Positions 46,301 through 50,823 of a stretch of 64,000 bases of DNA are shown piece by piece. The position numbers and the translations under genes are program-made. Each line of letters opens with the position of its first letter. Position 1 is the stretch's first letter. This DNA is from Heliocidaris erythrogramma. Lineage: Eukaryota; Echinodermata; Echinoidea; Camarodonta; Echinometridae. Under the pieces are notes generated by a model. That model saw only the letters and a list, made by a program, of their open reading frames with translations. It had not been told where the DNA came from and searched no databases. The stretch is taken from assembly GCA_025617745.1 (NCBI GenBank), contig CM046856.1:40360888-40424887 (forward strand). Direction: 5' to 3'.

Positions 46301-47123
46301 TGCTTGTCAGATTTCATTCAAACTTTCACCAATCTGCTTCTCTGATTTTTACACTTTCTTTCAAAGCAACTTGCTATTAAGGTTGGATTTCCCTTTAACT
46401 TCTATCAAGTTTAAGATCACAATAATCAACAACAGGAGAAAATTTAAGGATTATAAGCAGAAAGGGAAGAAATAAAAGGAAGGAAAAAATGAGACACAAA
46501 AAGAGATAGTGGAAGATAAAGCGGAAAAAGACGGGGGGGGGGGGGGGGGAGATATGAATCAAAATAGATTTAATTTTTCAGTATCGTGACAAAAGGAAAT
46601 ACTTTTTTGAGAGAGAAAGAAGTGGTCAGATAGATGTACATGTAAATAGATTGAAAGTACAAGATAACAAATGATAAAATACTCTACATGTATCTGCAAT
46701 CTTACATAATCTCCTTCGCAGAGACATCTTGTGAGCTGCTATGGTGTAGATTGCTTCTACTATCTCTGGATGCTTGGTCACCAAGGGCACCAAACTTATT
46801 CCCTTGTAAGGAGCCGAATGAATCCTTAAAATTCACTTGTTTCCCTCCTCCTCCTCCCCCTCCACCTCTGTATCCGCCATCACGACTTGATCCACCTCCT
46901 CCCCCTCCCCCTCCTCCACCTCGATAACCTCCCTGACCCTGGCTACCCCTGTTCCCCCAGTCTCCATCTCCACCCCCTCCTCGTCCAGAGAATAGATCCC
47001 TGGATCCTTGGCCTCTGTAGTCTGCCTGGGAACCATAACTGGAGCTGCTCCACCTGTACTGTGACTGTGACCCCGCACCACCACCACCTCCTCCTCCTCC
47101 GTAACTTCCTTGATTGCTGAATC
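18985..47123 (-). CDS. NUP42: Nucleoporin NUP42 (NUPL2/hCG1) orthologue, spliced gene, 5' exon missing
   Basis: Six minus-strand exons with GT/AG borders and matching phases encode about 425 residues. Order: Gly/Ser/Arg-rich linker ending FKDSFGSLQGNKFGALG; the conserved middle (DMEEWESGKMWPFSCYG, then VDLSQEELRFLAY, like the DMEVWES and DISPEELR stretches of vertebrate NUP42); a Lys-rich stretch; FG/Ser-Thr-rich region; and a C-terminal TPEEKQQF...FTLGKVPTRPPPVEL tail. In yeast and vertebrates NUP42 sits on the cytoplasmic face of the nuclear pore and binds GLE1 to stimulate DDX19/Dbp5 during mRNA export. The N-terminal CCCH finger exon was not found up to 64000. Introns of up to 15 kb hold Harbinger, DIRS and other elements. 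The family assignment is strong; expression is untested. Confidence 0.9.
19478..20718 (-). other. NUP42 intron containing a TTAA-flanked MITE
   Basis: Apart from the element at 20354-20653 this intron shows no feature that I can support. Confidence 0.8.
20354..20653. mobile_element. 300-bp MITE with TTAA target duplication
   Basis: TTAA flanks both sides (20350-20353 and 20654-20657) and the ends are inverted (AGGGATACTC versus AGAGATACGC). The body is GC-rich with CCCGCGGGGCGC and GAGCTCGAGCTC. TTAA duplication points to piggyBac- or Kolobok-type mobilisation. Confidence 0.75.
20719..20825 (-). CDS. NUP42: NUP42 exon (start of FG region)
   Basis: The acceptor TTTATTTAG precedes 20825 and the donor GTAAGAAT follows 20719. 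It encodes VDLYKGASDKNPF, NTSNLFGNSVP and DIFGA, two FG motifs with typical spacers. It enters in phase 0 and leaves two bases that complete a codon with the first base of exon 19477-18985. Confidence 0.9.
20945..21400. repeat. Decayed interspersed repeat (GTGACC...AATAAGTCG family)
   Basis: It begins GTGACCCTCCACAAAATGACCAATAAGTCG, resembling the ends of the TIR element at 59737-60404 (GTGACCCGACGCCTCAAAAC, AATAAGTCGCC). Only one end is clear. Confidence 0.45.
21780..22310. repeat. Tandem repeat array, left half (about 130-150 bp units)
   Basis: About four units share TGACCTTTGACCCTAT(A/G)AAAG, GGGACACTGGGGGCAGCATCA, TCCATACAAAATTTGAAAG and TCAAGAAATGTG. The array is cut at 22310 by the Harbinger-type element and resumes at 28002. 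Confidence 0.85.
23160..23460. repeat. Probable MITE fragment with G/C tracts
   Basis: Contains a C12 tract (about 23209-23220) and short blocks resembling the 24031-24385 element (TTTTTTGCTTGTCA, CCCCTGATTTTGCCA). No clean TIR is visible. Confidence 0.35.
24031..24385. mobile_element. Nested MITE with GGCGGATCCAGG ends
   Basis: TTGGCGGATCCAGG on the left mirrors CCTGGATCCGCCCC on the right, enclosing C tracts at about 24065-24076, 24197-24208 and 24252-24264. Non-coding. Confidence 0.7.
24535..24773. mobile_element. Nested MITE, about 240 bp
   Basis: Inverted ends AATAGACCTTTTTTACTAAG and the complement of CTTAGTAAACAGGTCTATT extend through GTGATTCAAATTT. Non-coding. Confidence 0.8.
25221..25367. 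repeat. Poly-G and poly-C tracts about 90 bp apart
   Basis: A long G tract (about 25225-25242) is followed by a long C tract (about 25333-25363). Together they could pair as an inverted repeat or form quadruplexes on opposite strands. Lengths are assembly-sensitive. Confidence 0.8.
25560..25623 (-). other. Possible terminal exon of the Harbinger-borne transcript
   Basis: A good acceptor (CATCTGTTTGCAG) lies before 25623 on the minus strand. In the phase left by the exon ending at 26256 the frame closes after three codons, so it would be mostly 3' UTR. An alternative acceptor two bases on gives about 20 further codons. Weak evidence. Confidence 0.25.
25868..26160. repeat. Half copy of the TTAA-flanked foldback family
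   Basis: Starts TTAAAGGGGAATGAAACCC and shares ATCGGACAATCCATTCAATA, GTGGACAACTC and AAATTTCAAATTAGG-like blocks with the elements at 43481-44064 and 45380-46400. The opposite end is not visible. Confidence 0.55.
26256..26393 (-). CDS. Candidate exon with HARBI1-like N-terminal motif
   Basis: It has an acceptor (TTTCCATACAG) and a donor (GTATTGG), is 46 codons long and open in phase 0. It encodes RGLVDRRNPFELYDDTAF followed by an acidic stretch. The RxRxNPFE.YDD pattern resembles the N-terminus of HARBI1/Harbinger transposases (family knowledge), and the exon lies inside an element with Harbinger-type ends. The DDE catalytic part was not found downstream, so a truncated or accessory product is likely. 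Confidence 0.45.
26899..27042. mobile_element. Nested MITE, about 145 bp
   Basis: A perfect 20-bp inverted repeat (TTCTCGTGAAATAAGCCACC at 26899-26918, its complement at 27023-27042) encloses a centre with GTGTGTACATACACAC. Confidence 0.85.
27379..27468 (-). CDS. Candidate upstream exon of the Harbinger-borne transcript
   Basis: It has an acceptor (TTAATTCTTTAG), a donor (GTAACCTGG), and exactly 30 open codons joining the exon at 26393-26256 in phase 0. It encodes TTNKDESESETEESRGQP, an acidic low-complexity stretch. A further donor (AAATC/GTAAGTAA at about 27648) suggests a leader exon upstream. There is no obvious start codon and no domain. Confidence 0.35.
28002..28430. repeat. Tandem repeat array, right half
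   Basis: About three units carry TGACCTTTGACCCTATAAAAG, GGGGGC(T/A)GCATCA, TTTTACCAAGATACACCTCC and TTTGAAAGAAATCCGT. It is the continuation of 21780-22310 beyond the Harbinger insertion. Confidence 0.85.
28431..28522. repeat. (GAT)n microsatellite
   Basis: GATGATGATG triplets close the right half of the tandem array. It ends a few bases before the NUP42 exon donor at 28541. Confidence 0.85.
28542..28628 (-). CDS. NUP42: NUP42 exon (Lys-rich segment)
   Basis: Acceptor TTCATCTATAG precedes 28628 and donor GTAAAATT follows 28542. It has 29 codons, phase 0 at both ends, and encodes RAACSTALDAVKNKRDQLKK and a short tail, a likely helical basic stretch corresponding to the region after the conserved EELR block of vertebrate NUP42. 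Confidence 0.85.
28925..29214 (-). other. NUP42 intron, purine-rich
   Basis: A (GA)n patch at 28955-28979 is the only feature. Reading frames here are AT-rich artefacts. Confidence 0.7.
29215..29291 (-). CDS. NUP42: NUP42 exon (conserved EELR block)
   Basis: Acceptor TTATATGTTTAG precedes 29291 and donor GTAAGACAT follows 29215. It encodes LVDLSQEELRFLAYTAEKAK and a short tail, matching the DISPEELR region of vertebrate NUP42. The first two bases complete a Gly codon begun by the exon ending at 44487. Confidence 0.9.
29838..30462 (+). mobile_element. Helitron-like element fragment, copy D
   Basis: Homologous to about 2398-3100: GTTATGTCTATTAGAAAGTA, AGTGTATTAAAGCTATCCTG, ATCATCAGGTTATCGTGACG and GGCATGGTTAAGGTCACTGT, then a short (TCA)n array (30185-30400) and CCTGTCCTCAAGAAGCATCT. 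It is truncated on the left and cut at 30463 by DIRS copy 2. Confidence 0.75.
30697..30795. repeat. DIRS copy 2 internal complementary region
   Basis: GGTAGATACATAGATTTATC to TAGTTATAATTTTCTT is the exact complement of the left terminus. The following ATTTACAGCAATAAATCG corresponds to the complement of the right terminus. Agreement with both ends is nearly complete. Confidence 0.85.
30924..31565 (-). pseudogene. DIRS copy 2 tyrosine recombinase fragment
   Basis: The frame (213 codons) contains VIAKNQTDSSGSIEVFL, LSEFSSVMEDKSWCPVRALK, WYLDRT and ETISRWIVEAIQAVGSEALL, the conserved core seen in recombinases of DIRS/Ngaro-like elements. The C-terminal part with the H-x-x-R and Tyr motifs is scrambled by frame changes near 31050, and the N-terminal part is in other frames. 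Not functional. Confidence 0.7.
31859..32626 (-). pseudogene. DIRS copy 2 RNase H and linker fragments
   Basis: Three overlapping frames (32626-32333, 32336-32001, 32143-31859) carry successive pieces: PLIVLELMAVLMSLRLFEN (catalytic Glu region), VLILTVSTSVAAYINRQGG, SYVPGRDNLIADLLSRD (last Asp), EIDLFATALNHRLP and WALDAFSLQGKNF...YAFPP. Domain order matches copy 1, but the frames do not join. The usual Asp after VLIL appears replaced (VLILTVSTS). Confidence 0.7.
32659..33404 (-). pseudogene. DIRS copy 2 reverse transcriptase fragments
   Basis: MQELLEKGVIERVRDHPS and SGKLRMILNMEVVN mark the fingers region (33404-33090). The catalytic TYLDDWLLV lies at about 32995-33015 in a frame running to 32659, then the connection domain (SRERIQAIVFLARSLRLL) is in another frame (32864-32358). 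At least three frame changes break the enzyme. Confidence 0.75.
33724..34089 (-). pseudogene. DIRS copy 2 gag-like fragment
   Basis: A 121-codon frame upstream of RT has an acidic patch (FSEDDASSQAEITP) and a helix-like TFRSLAVETQALLEKFLP. Position is the main argument for gag; no zinc knuckle is visible. Confidence 0.45.
34095..34180. repeat. CCGGTATCCGAA minisatellite
   Basis: Short tandem units CCGGTATCCGAA / AACCGGTA(AAA) repeat about five times and are partly palindromic (ACCGGT). Confidence 0.75.
34722..34850. mobile_element. Small MITE next to a direct repeat
   Basis: ACAGTACCAGTCAGCATTCA on the left is mirrored by TGAATGCTGACTGGTACTGT on the right, with inner AGAACAAT/ATTGTTCT pairing. 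A direct repeat GTATTGGCCGTGTTCCAGCA follows at about 34841 and again at about 34901. Confidence 0.75.
35349..36830. repeat. Left TACCACA minisatellite arm
   Basis: About 1 kb of 13-bp units such as GTACCACATGGCT and GTACCACACAGCA. A larger block with TTTTGGGACATATACCACAC recurs at about 35676, 35828 and 36014. Orientation flips near 36400 to TGTGGTA. Long Tyr/His/Thr frames on both strands are artefacts. Confidence 0.9.
37826..37997. mobile_element. MITE with a 38-bp perfect palindrome
   Basis: Inverted ends CTCTCTACCTAGCATGTGTG / complement of CACACACGCTCACTAGAGAG continue through AAGAACATT. Inside, 37859-37896 is perfectly self-complementary with no loop (centre AAGAATTCTT). Confidence 0.8.
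39849..39976. mobile_element. Small MITE, about 130 bp
   Basis: GGGGCCCGTAACATAAAGA on the left mirrors TTTATAAATGTTACAGGCCCC on the right, with inner AATCTTACGATTGATCAATC pairing. Non-coding. Confidence 0.7.
40072..41479. repeat. Right TACCACA minisatellite arm
   Basis: Units of AATACCACA and TGTGGTATTTT alternate. A block with CCAAGTATGTACCACAGGCT recurs at about 40593, 40831, 40906 and 41165, each followed by CTCCTCTGCAG. The right end carries the TIR. Confidence 0.9.
41898..42318 (+). mobile_element. Helitron-like element 3' part, copy C
   Basis: A (TCA)n-type array (41898-42115) is followed by CCTGTCCTCAAGAAGCATCT, ACTTCCCATCTTCAGTTTAG and the 3' hairpin ending in CTAG at 42315-42318. 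It starts directly at the right end of DIRS copy 2. Confidence 0.75.
42319..42990. other. NUP42 intron, AT-rich
   Basis: No feature supported. Confidence 0.5.
42991..43150. repeat. AGAGCCCCAGG interspersed repeat, copy 1
   Basis: It begins CAAGAGCCCCAGGGGGGCAC and contains GAGGTGGATCAATTCACATC, TGGTGCATGTT and a terminal C tract. It matches 45826-45975. Confidence 0.7.
43151..43466. mobile_element. Probable DIRS terminal fragment
   Basis: Ends with GACTAGCAGAATAGGTACAG, TATATACATG and GATTTATTGCAGTAAAT, resembling the right end of DIRS copy 2 (CTAGCAAATAGGTAGATACA, GATTTATTGCTGTAAAT). The GC-rich upstream part has the composition of a DIRS leader. A solo or truncated DIRS end is likely. Confidence 0.5.
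43481..44064. mobile_element. TTAA-flanked foldback/MITE, 584 bp
   Basis: TTAA lies on both sides (43477-43480, 44065-44068). Ends AGGGAAATCCAACCTTAATA and the complement of AAGGTTGGATTGCCCT are inverted. The two halves also pair with each other (ATCGGACAAG, GTTATGGATG-like, GTGGACAACTC). Confidence 0.8.
44487..44581 (-). CDS. NUP42: NUP42 exon (conserved DMEEWES block)
   Basis: Acceptor CCATACTAAG precedes 44581 and donor GTCAGTTCATTG follows 44487. It encodes DGIQYDMEEWESGKMWPFSC followed by a Lys/Ser segment, aligned with the DMEVWESSGQW block of vertebrate NUP42. The first base completes the Met codon split from exon 47123-46706. Confidence 0.92.
44700..45372 (+). repeat. AGGTCA-bearing repeat element, copy 3
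   Basis: Starts GAACTAGATGAAGCTTCGAC and TTTATGCCTCCGCC, and ends CCACCTACAGTGGGCGGAGG. It has two subrepeats with TGACCTTTGAC clusters and CCCCAAAATCTAATCAGTTC. Confidence 0.8.
45380..46400. mobile_element. TTAA foldback family copy interrupted by an AGAGCCCC repeat
   Basis: 45380-45825 matches the 43481-44064 family (ATCGGACAAGGAATAAGTTA, AAAGTGACATTTTAGTCATT). It is interrupted at 45826-46285 by the AGAGCCCCAGG repeat and resumes 46286-46400 with ATAACTTTCTTATTGCTTG and GGTTGGATTTCCCTTTAA. A local duplication of CATACTTGTGGACAACT lies at 45488-45560. Confidence 0.75.
45826..46285. repeat. AGAGCCCCAGG interspersed repeat, copy 2 (insertion)
   Basis: Same start as 42991 (AAGAGCCCCAGGGGGCAGGA) but longer, with CCCTCCCCCTGGGGGCCACA, C tracts and GATTCCTACCAAGTTTGGTTG. 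It splits a foldback copy, so it is younger. Confidence 0.65.
46706..47123 (-). CDS. NUP42: NUP42 exon encoding the Gly-rich linker
   Basis: Acceptor TTCCTTTGAAG precedes 47123 and donor GTAAGATTGC follows 46706. It encodes GFSNQGSYGGGGGG, SQYRWSSSSYGSQADYRGQG, RG/GG-rich tracts, KQVNFKDSFGSLQGNKFGAL and SAKEIM. Vertebrate NUP42 has a shorter Gly-rich stretch after its CCCH finger. The RGG-type richness suggests RNA or protein contacts (inference). The codons are mostly GGA/GGT, giving a CCTCC-rich plus strand. The exon starts with two bases completing a codon from an unseen upstream exon. Confidence 0.88.
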
Positions 47124-47286
47124 CTTCAAAGGAAACATAATTATTTATAATACTGAGTATGAGCAGGAAAGCTTCATTTGGAGAAAACAAATCAATTATT
47201 GTGAAATTTTGTTATCAGGTAATAACCATACAAGTATGTTGTGGTAAACTTTATGTAAGCCAAATCTTAACAAAATACATACCCTG

Positions 47287-47636
47287 AACTAGATGAATCT
47301 TTGACCGCGCGCGGTCGGAATTTATGCCTCCGCCATCACCAAATATGGCATACATGTACGCTCTAAAAAGGATTGGTCCAACAAATTTACAAATCTTATC
47401 ACTTAAAAAGCACAGGAGACAGAAAAATTATTTCATTTCATTTCCATCCCGTACAAATAAAAAACTTAACATTGATGACTTACAATCACCAAATACACCA
47501 AGGAAATAGATATTTTACAGCAAATAGACCACTGCCCCTTGAAATTCCTAAAATATGAAGGCCTAGACTCCATACATCATGAACCATTTTCATGTATATA
47601 ATGCCTCCTGGACCACCTACCGTGGGCGGAGGCATA
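47287..47636 (+). repeat. AGGTCA repeat family, copy 4 (deleted form)
   Basis: Shares its first 290 bp with copy 3 (GAACTAGATGAATC, ACCGCGCGC, TTTATGCCTCCGCCATCACC) and the GTGGGCGGAGGCATA end, but lacks the TGACCT subrepeats entirely. Confidence 0.8.
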
Positions 47637-48213
47637 AAAATTGGCAGCATGGCTAATGCAAATATGGGAATACATTTTAAACAACCGCTCAGTGTCGCAC
47701 TGACTTGTACTCCGTTCATCTACAGCGCACATTCCATGCTGATCTCGCTGTCTATGTGTGCGACAGGATACAAATGATGCACAGGGGTGGTATTCTGAGC
47801 ATCATTTTATCTCTAAAATTTTATCTCACATTTCATCTCAGTCTCCTACCTCTTGCGTGCCTATTCATGTTGTATGCATGATACGCACAGCTTTAAACGC
47901 TTAAGCCAATCATATTTGTGGGAAAGATAAAATAAAACTTAAAATAGTGTAGGGGCTATTTTATCTCTAGGATGCACGGCGAGTGCAATATCTTTGAACA
48001 AGTATGGTGCTAGTCGTGCGATCAAAATAACCAAAAAGATACTGAGTAGATCCTACTCACTATATTTCTCAAGCAACATTCTCGTATGATTATAGCAAGA
48101 CCTGTCTCATTGGTAGGCCATTATATAGCGTACGCATGGAATTGGTATGGATGTACCCCCTACGCTCGATGGAGAGGGGCTATATGTGAGATTGTTACTT
48201 TGCTTCGACGGGA

Positions 48214-48285
48214 GCCCGGATAGCTCAGTTGGTAGAGCACTGGTCATGTAATCCAGGGTCCCGGGCTCGAATCCCGGTCGGGGCA
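48214..48285 (+). tRNA. tRNA-Thr(UGU)-like sequence, probably a pseudogene
   Basis: The D arm (GCTC AGTTGGTA GAGC), T arm (CCGGG CTCGAAT CCCGG) and A/B boxes (TAGCTCAGTTGG, GGCTCGAATCC) are canonical, and the acceptor stem pairs except for one G-G. The anticodon loop reads C-A-TGT-A-A, giving UGU (48247-48249), but the normally invariant U33 is A and the bottom pair of the anticodon stem is U-U. The nearest T run is 8 bp downstream. I read it as a tRNA-Thr pseudogene or SINE head. Confidence 0.6.
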
Positions 48286-48426
48286 TTGTAATTTTCTCAC
48301 ATTTCTTTATGATATATTCGATTATCAAATTCTATTACAAGAGTTTAGCTAACTAATATCACACTTGTAATAATGCTTGTGGTGGTCTTCTAAAACCTCG
48401 GAAAGTACCTTAGTCATTTTCATGAA

Positions 48427-48864
48427 GGCAGTGGCTATTCTTACGACAAGTCGTAAAGAATAATTTTCCGGCTATTCTTACGACATGCGCATATGCTCCA
48501 TTTTCGTACTCTGCGCACACTTCACTTGTTGAGTAAAAATCTGTTTTCTCTGTCTCCTCAGCCTTTTCCATATTATATATGTAATTCTGTAGAGAGAAAA
48601 CATCGGTTTATAGTAACAAATGAAAAAAACGACAAATGACAAAGCTGGGAATCGAACCTGGGTCCTCGATATTGCCAGTCATCTGACTTAACGATGTACC
48701 CGTGAGAACGAGTTGACGAAGGTGTTCAAAACATATAAATACCCTAACCCTAACCCTAACCCTATTCTTACGACGGCGTGGGGTACGAAAATTGAACGCG
48801 TGCGCGTGTCGTAAAAATAGCCGGAAAATTATTCTTACGACTCGTCGTAAGAATAGCCACTACC
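48427..48864. mobile_element. 438-bp element: 65-bp TIRs, 9-bp TSD, internal CCCTAA repeats
   Basis: Ends GGCAGTGGCTATTCTTACGA and complement extend about 65 bp with few differences. TTTCATGAA flanks both sides (48418-48426, 48865-48873), a 9-bp duplication typical of Mutator-like elements. Inside are a B-box-like GGTTCGATTCCC on the minus strand (48650-48661), and (CCCTAA)3.8 at 48742-48764. There is no transposase. Confidence 0.85.
48742..48764 (+). repeat. Interstitial telomere-type repeat (CCCTAA)n
   Basis: Nearly four perfect CCCTAA units, 3 bp after ATAAATA and directly followed by the right TIR region. Too short and internal to be a telomere. Confidence 0.9.
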
Positions 48865-49305
48865 TTTCATGAAATCCTAGCTGAGCATTATGAAAGTGAA
48901 ATCTAATGACATTTCTTATTGGTTAAGGCATCATAAATGGGCGTCTCTTAGATGAGATAAAATCTTGATAAAATAGTTCTCAGAATACCGATTTAAAAAT
49001 ATTTAAGGGTATTTTATTTCACTGACTTAAAAATTAAAACATGTGCATCATCTGTTTTATTACTATAAAACAATTTCAAGGAGCACCACTATACTGTCTA
49101 TATAGACTCACTCATAGGCCCTTGCCTATGTGGGAATGTGTCCAACATTCACTGTTGCAGCAGTCAAAAACAGACAGCAAAATTGCTCTAAGCAAGATTT
49201 AATTTTCTTAAATTTGCTAGATTACCTGATTCAGGGACTCTTCAACTCTTACTCGTTTTACTGTGCCACAAATTTGGGGATTCAGAATTGAAAGTGAAAT
49301 TTTAA

Positions 49306-49650
49306 GGCAGTGGCTATTCTTACGACGAGTCGTAAAAATAATTTTCCGGCTATTCTTACGACATGTGCATACGGGCCAAAGTCATTATTATGCCCAGCCG
49401 TCATTAAATCCGCCTGAACAAGTGAATAATTAGTCAATTTTCTTGGTTTTCATTGTTGAAATTCAGTTATTTATAGCGGAATAAACGCGATCGTTATCGA
49501 TTCATAAATGAAAAAATTATCAGCAAGAAAGTGCGGGATTCGAAGCCGGGACCTTAAACGCGAGTGCTGTGTAGAAAGAGAATGTAACAGTCTGACCAGA
49601 CGCCTTTACCACTAGACCACGAGCAATTGACAGTAAATCTGATCTTGCTG
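49306..49650. mobile_element. Second, one-ended copy of the 65-bp TIR family
   Basis: GGCAGTGGCTATTCTTACGA, GTCGTAAAAATAATTTTCCG and GCTATTCTTACGACATGTGC match the left TIR of 48427-48864. A tRNA-like block follows at 49532-49624. No right TIR was found. Confidence 0.7.
49532..49624 (-). pseudogene. tRNA-like sequence with perfect A and B boxes
   Basis: On the minus strand a perfect A box (TGGTCTAGTGG, 49609-49619) and B box (GGCTTCGAATCCC, 49535-49547) are 60 bp apart, longer than a simple tRNA. An intron, a long variable arm or SINE origin could explain this. The acceptor ends do not pair well. It sits inside a TIR-family copy. Confidence 0.5.
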
Positions 49651-49679
49651 CACTAGATCTATTACTTAGTTTAACCCTT

Positions 49680-49760
49680 TGGAGACGACGGGCTTCTACA
49701 GAAGCTAAGCGAGGTGCTCACTCTGTGACGGAGGGCTTCTACAGAAGCCGAGATTTATGC
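49680..49760. repeat. Two copies of a GGCTTCTACAGAAGCC hairpin
   Basis: GGGCTTCTACAGAAGCTAAG (about 49690) and GAGGGCTTCTACAGAAGCCG (about 49731) each fold into a 6-bp stem with a TACA loop, each preceded by GACG. Function unknown. Confidence 0.7.
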
Positions 49761-50402
49761 CTAATATGTTGACAAAGTTTTCCAGCTAACTATCCGCTCT
49801 TATGCACTAAAATTCTTTCTAGTATTATGTAGATATATTCATTCACAATACCCGTTAAAAAAAATATGAGGTTACGTGGAGAAAAATCGAGAAAAATAGG
49901 ATTTCGTTTCAAATATACCCGAAATTCTTGTTTGGGATCGTAAATCCTGTATACATACAGACGTACGCGTACGCGTTCGCCCCGATCATGTTATTTCCAT
50001 AGTCTAGAGCTCCAATCACGTGATATCATAGCGTTCAGAGTGCTGATCGATCTTGACAGAAAGCTACAGCGACGTTATGTGCCTATTCACTACATTTACA
50101 CTCCCGACTTTGATTACTTATTTATTTTTTCATCAACTGATTTGAAATAAGCACATGATTTGTTGTTTCACGTAGGAATTAAATTGCTGTGCACCCATCA
50201 ACTATACTACCTTTGATTGGTTGTTTGATTTTTATAGTAAATGTATTTATATTTTAATGTTTTTAGGAAAGTGTGTACTAGATGAGAGCTATAGAAGATA
50301 GAGCCCCTTCCCCCTCCAATCCATCCCGGTCAATGACAAGAAATTGCCTCCCTGTTCCAAACATCATGTGCTTTGATAACTCGACGTCGCTCCTTATAAT
50401 AC

Positions 50403-50595
50403 AAGTTCATAAGATAAAATAAAAGGAGCTTGCTCAAGGATTATATCAATTGAAATTGGCCAATTCAGCCCTTCATTCATGAATGAACCATTCTACTCTT
50501 TTCCGAAATCCAAGTTCATAAAATAAAATAAAAGGACCTTGGTCAAGGGTTATTGAAATTTAAATTGGCCAATTCAACGCTTCATTCATGAATTT
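50403..50595. repeat. Direct duplication, two units of about 100 bp
   Basis: AAGTTCATAAGATAAAATAA, AAATTGGCCAATTCAGC and CTTCATTCATGAA occur twice, from 50403 and from 50511, with a few differences. TTGGCCAA and TTCATGAA are palindromic. Confidence 0.8.
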
Positions 50596-50823
50596 CAAAG
50601 AACCTTTTCAAAATGAAACGCTTTCTCAGTTCCGTGGACTTCTAACAAGGATTAGCGTTTTGAAAGAAGAGGAAGTAAACGTAGGTCGACCTACTGAATA
50701 CATGTATACATGCATAGAATGTACTGTAAACATGCGCTGCCATGCTATCAATATGATAAAACTACAACCCCAAGAATTAGGGGAACCCAATTATAATTCC
50801 ATTTTCTCTACAAACAAAAATTA

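Larger units (their letters stand above)
47789..48989. mobile_element. TIR element about 1.2 kb hosting a tRNA-like gene and a nested element
   Basis: GGTATTCTGAG at 47789 mirrors CTCAGAATACC ending 48989. Further inside, TTTTATCTCA and TGAGATAAAA also pair. It contains the tRNA-like sequence (48214-48285) and the nested 438-bp element (48427-48864). Confidence 0.65.

Noticed and set aside
46887-47120. Plus-strand Leu/Pro/His-rich ORF opposite the Gly-rich exon
   Set aside because: Shadow of the NUP42 Gly codons; the minus frame has splice borders and phase agreement.
48742-48764. Telomere or chromosome end
   Set aside because: Fewer than four CCCTAA units, internal to a transposon and followed by unique sequence.
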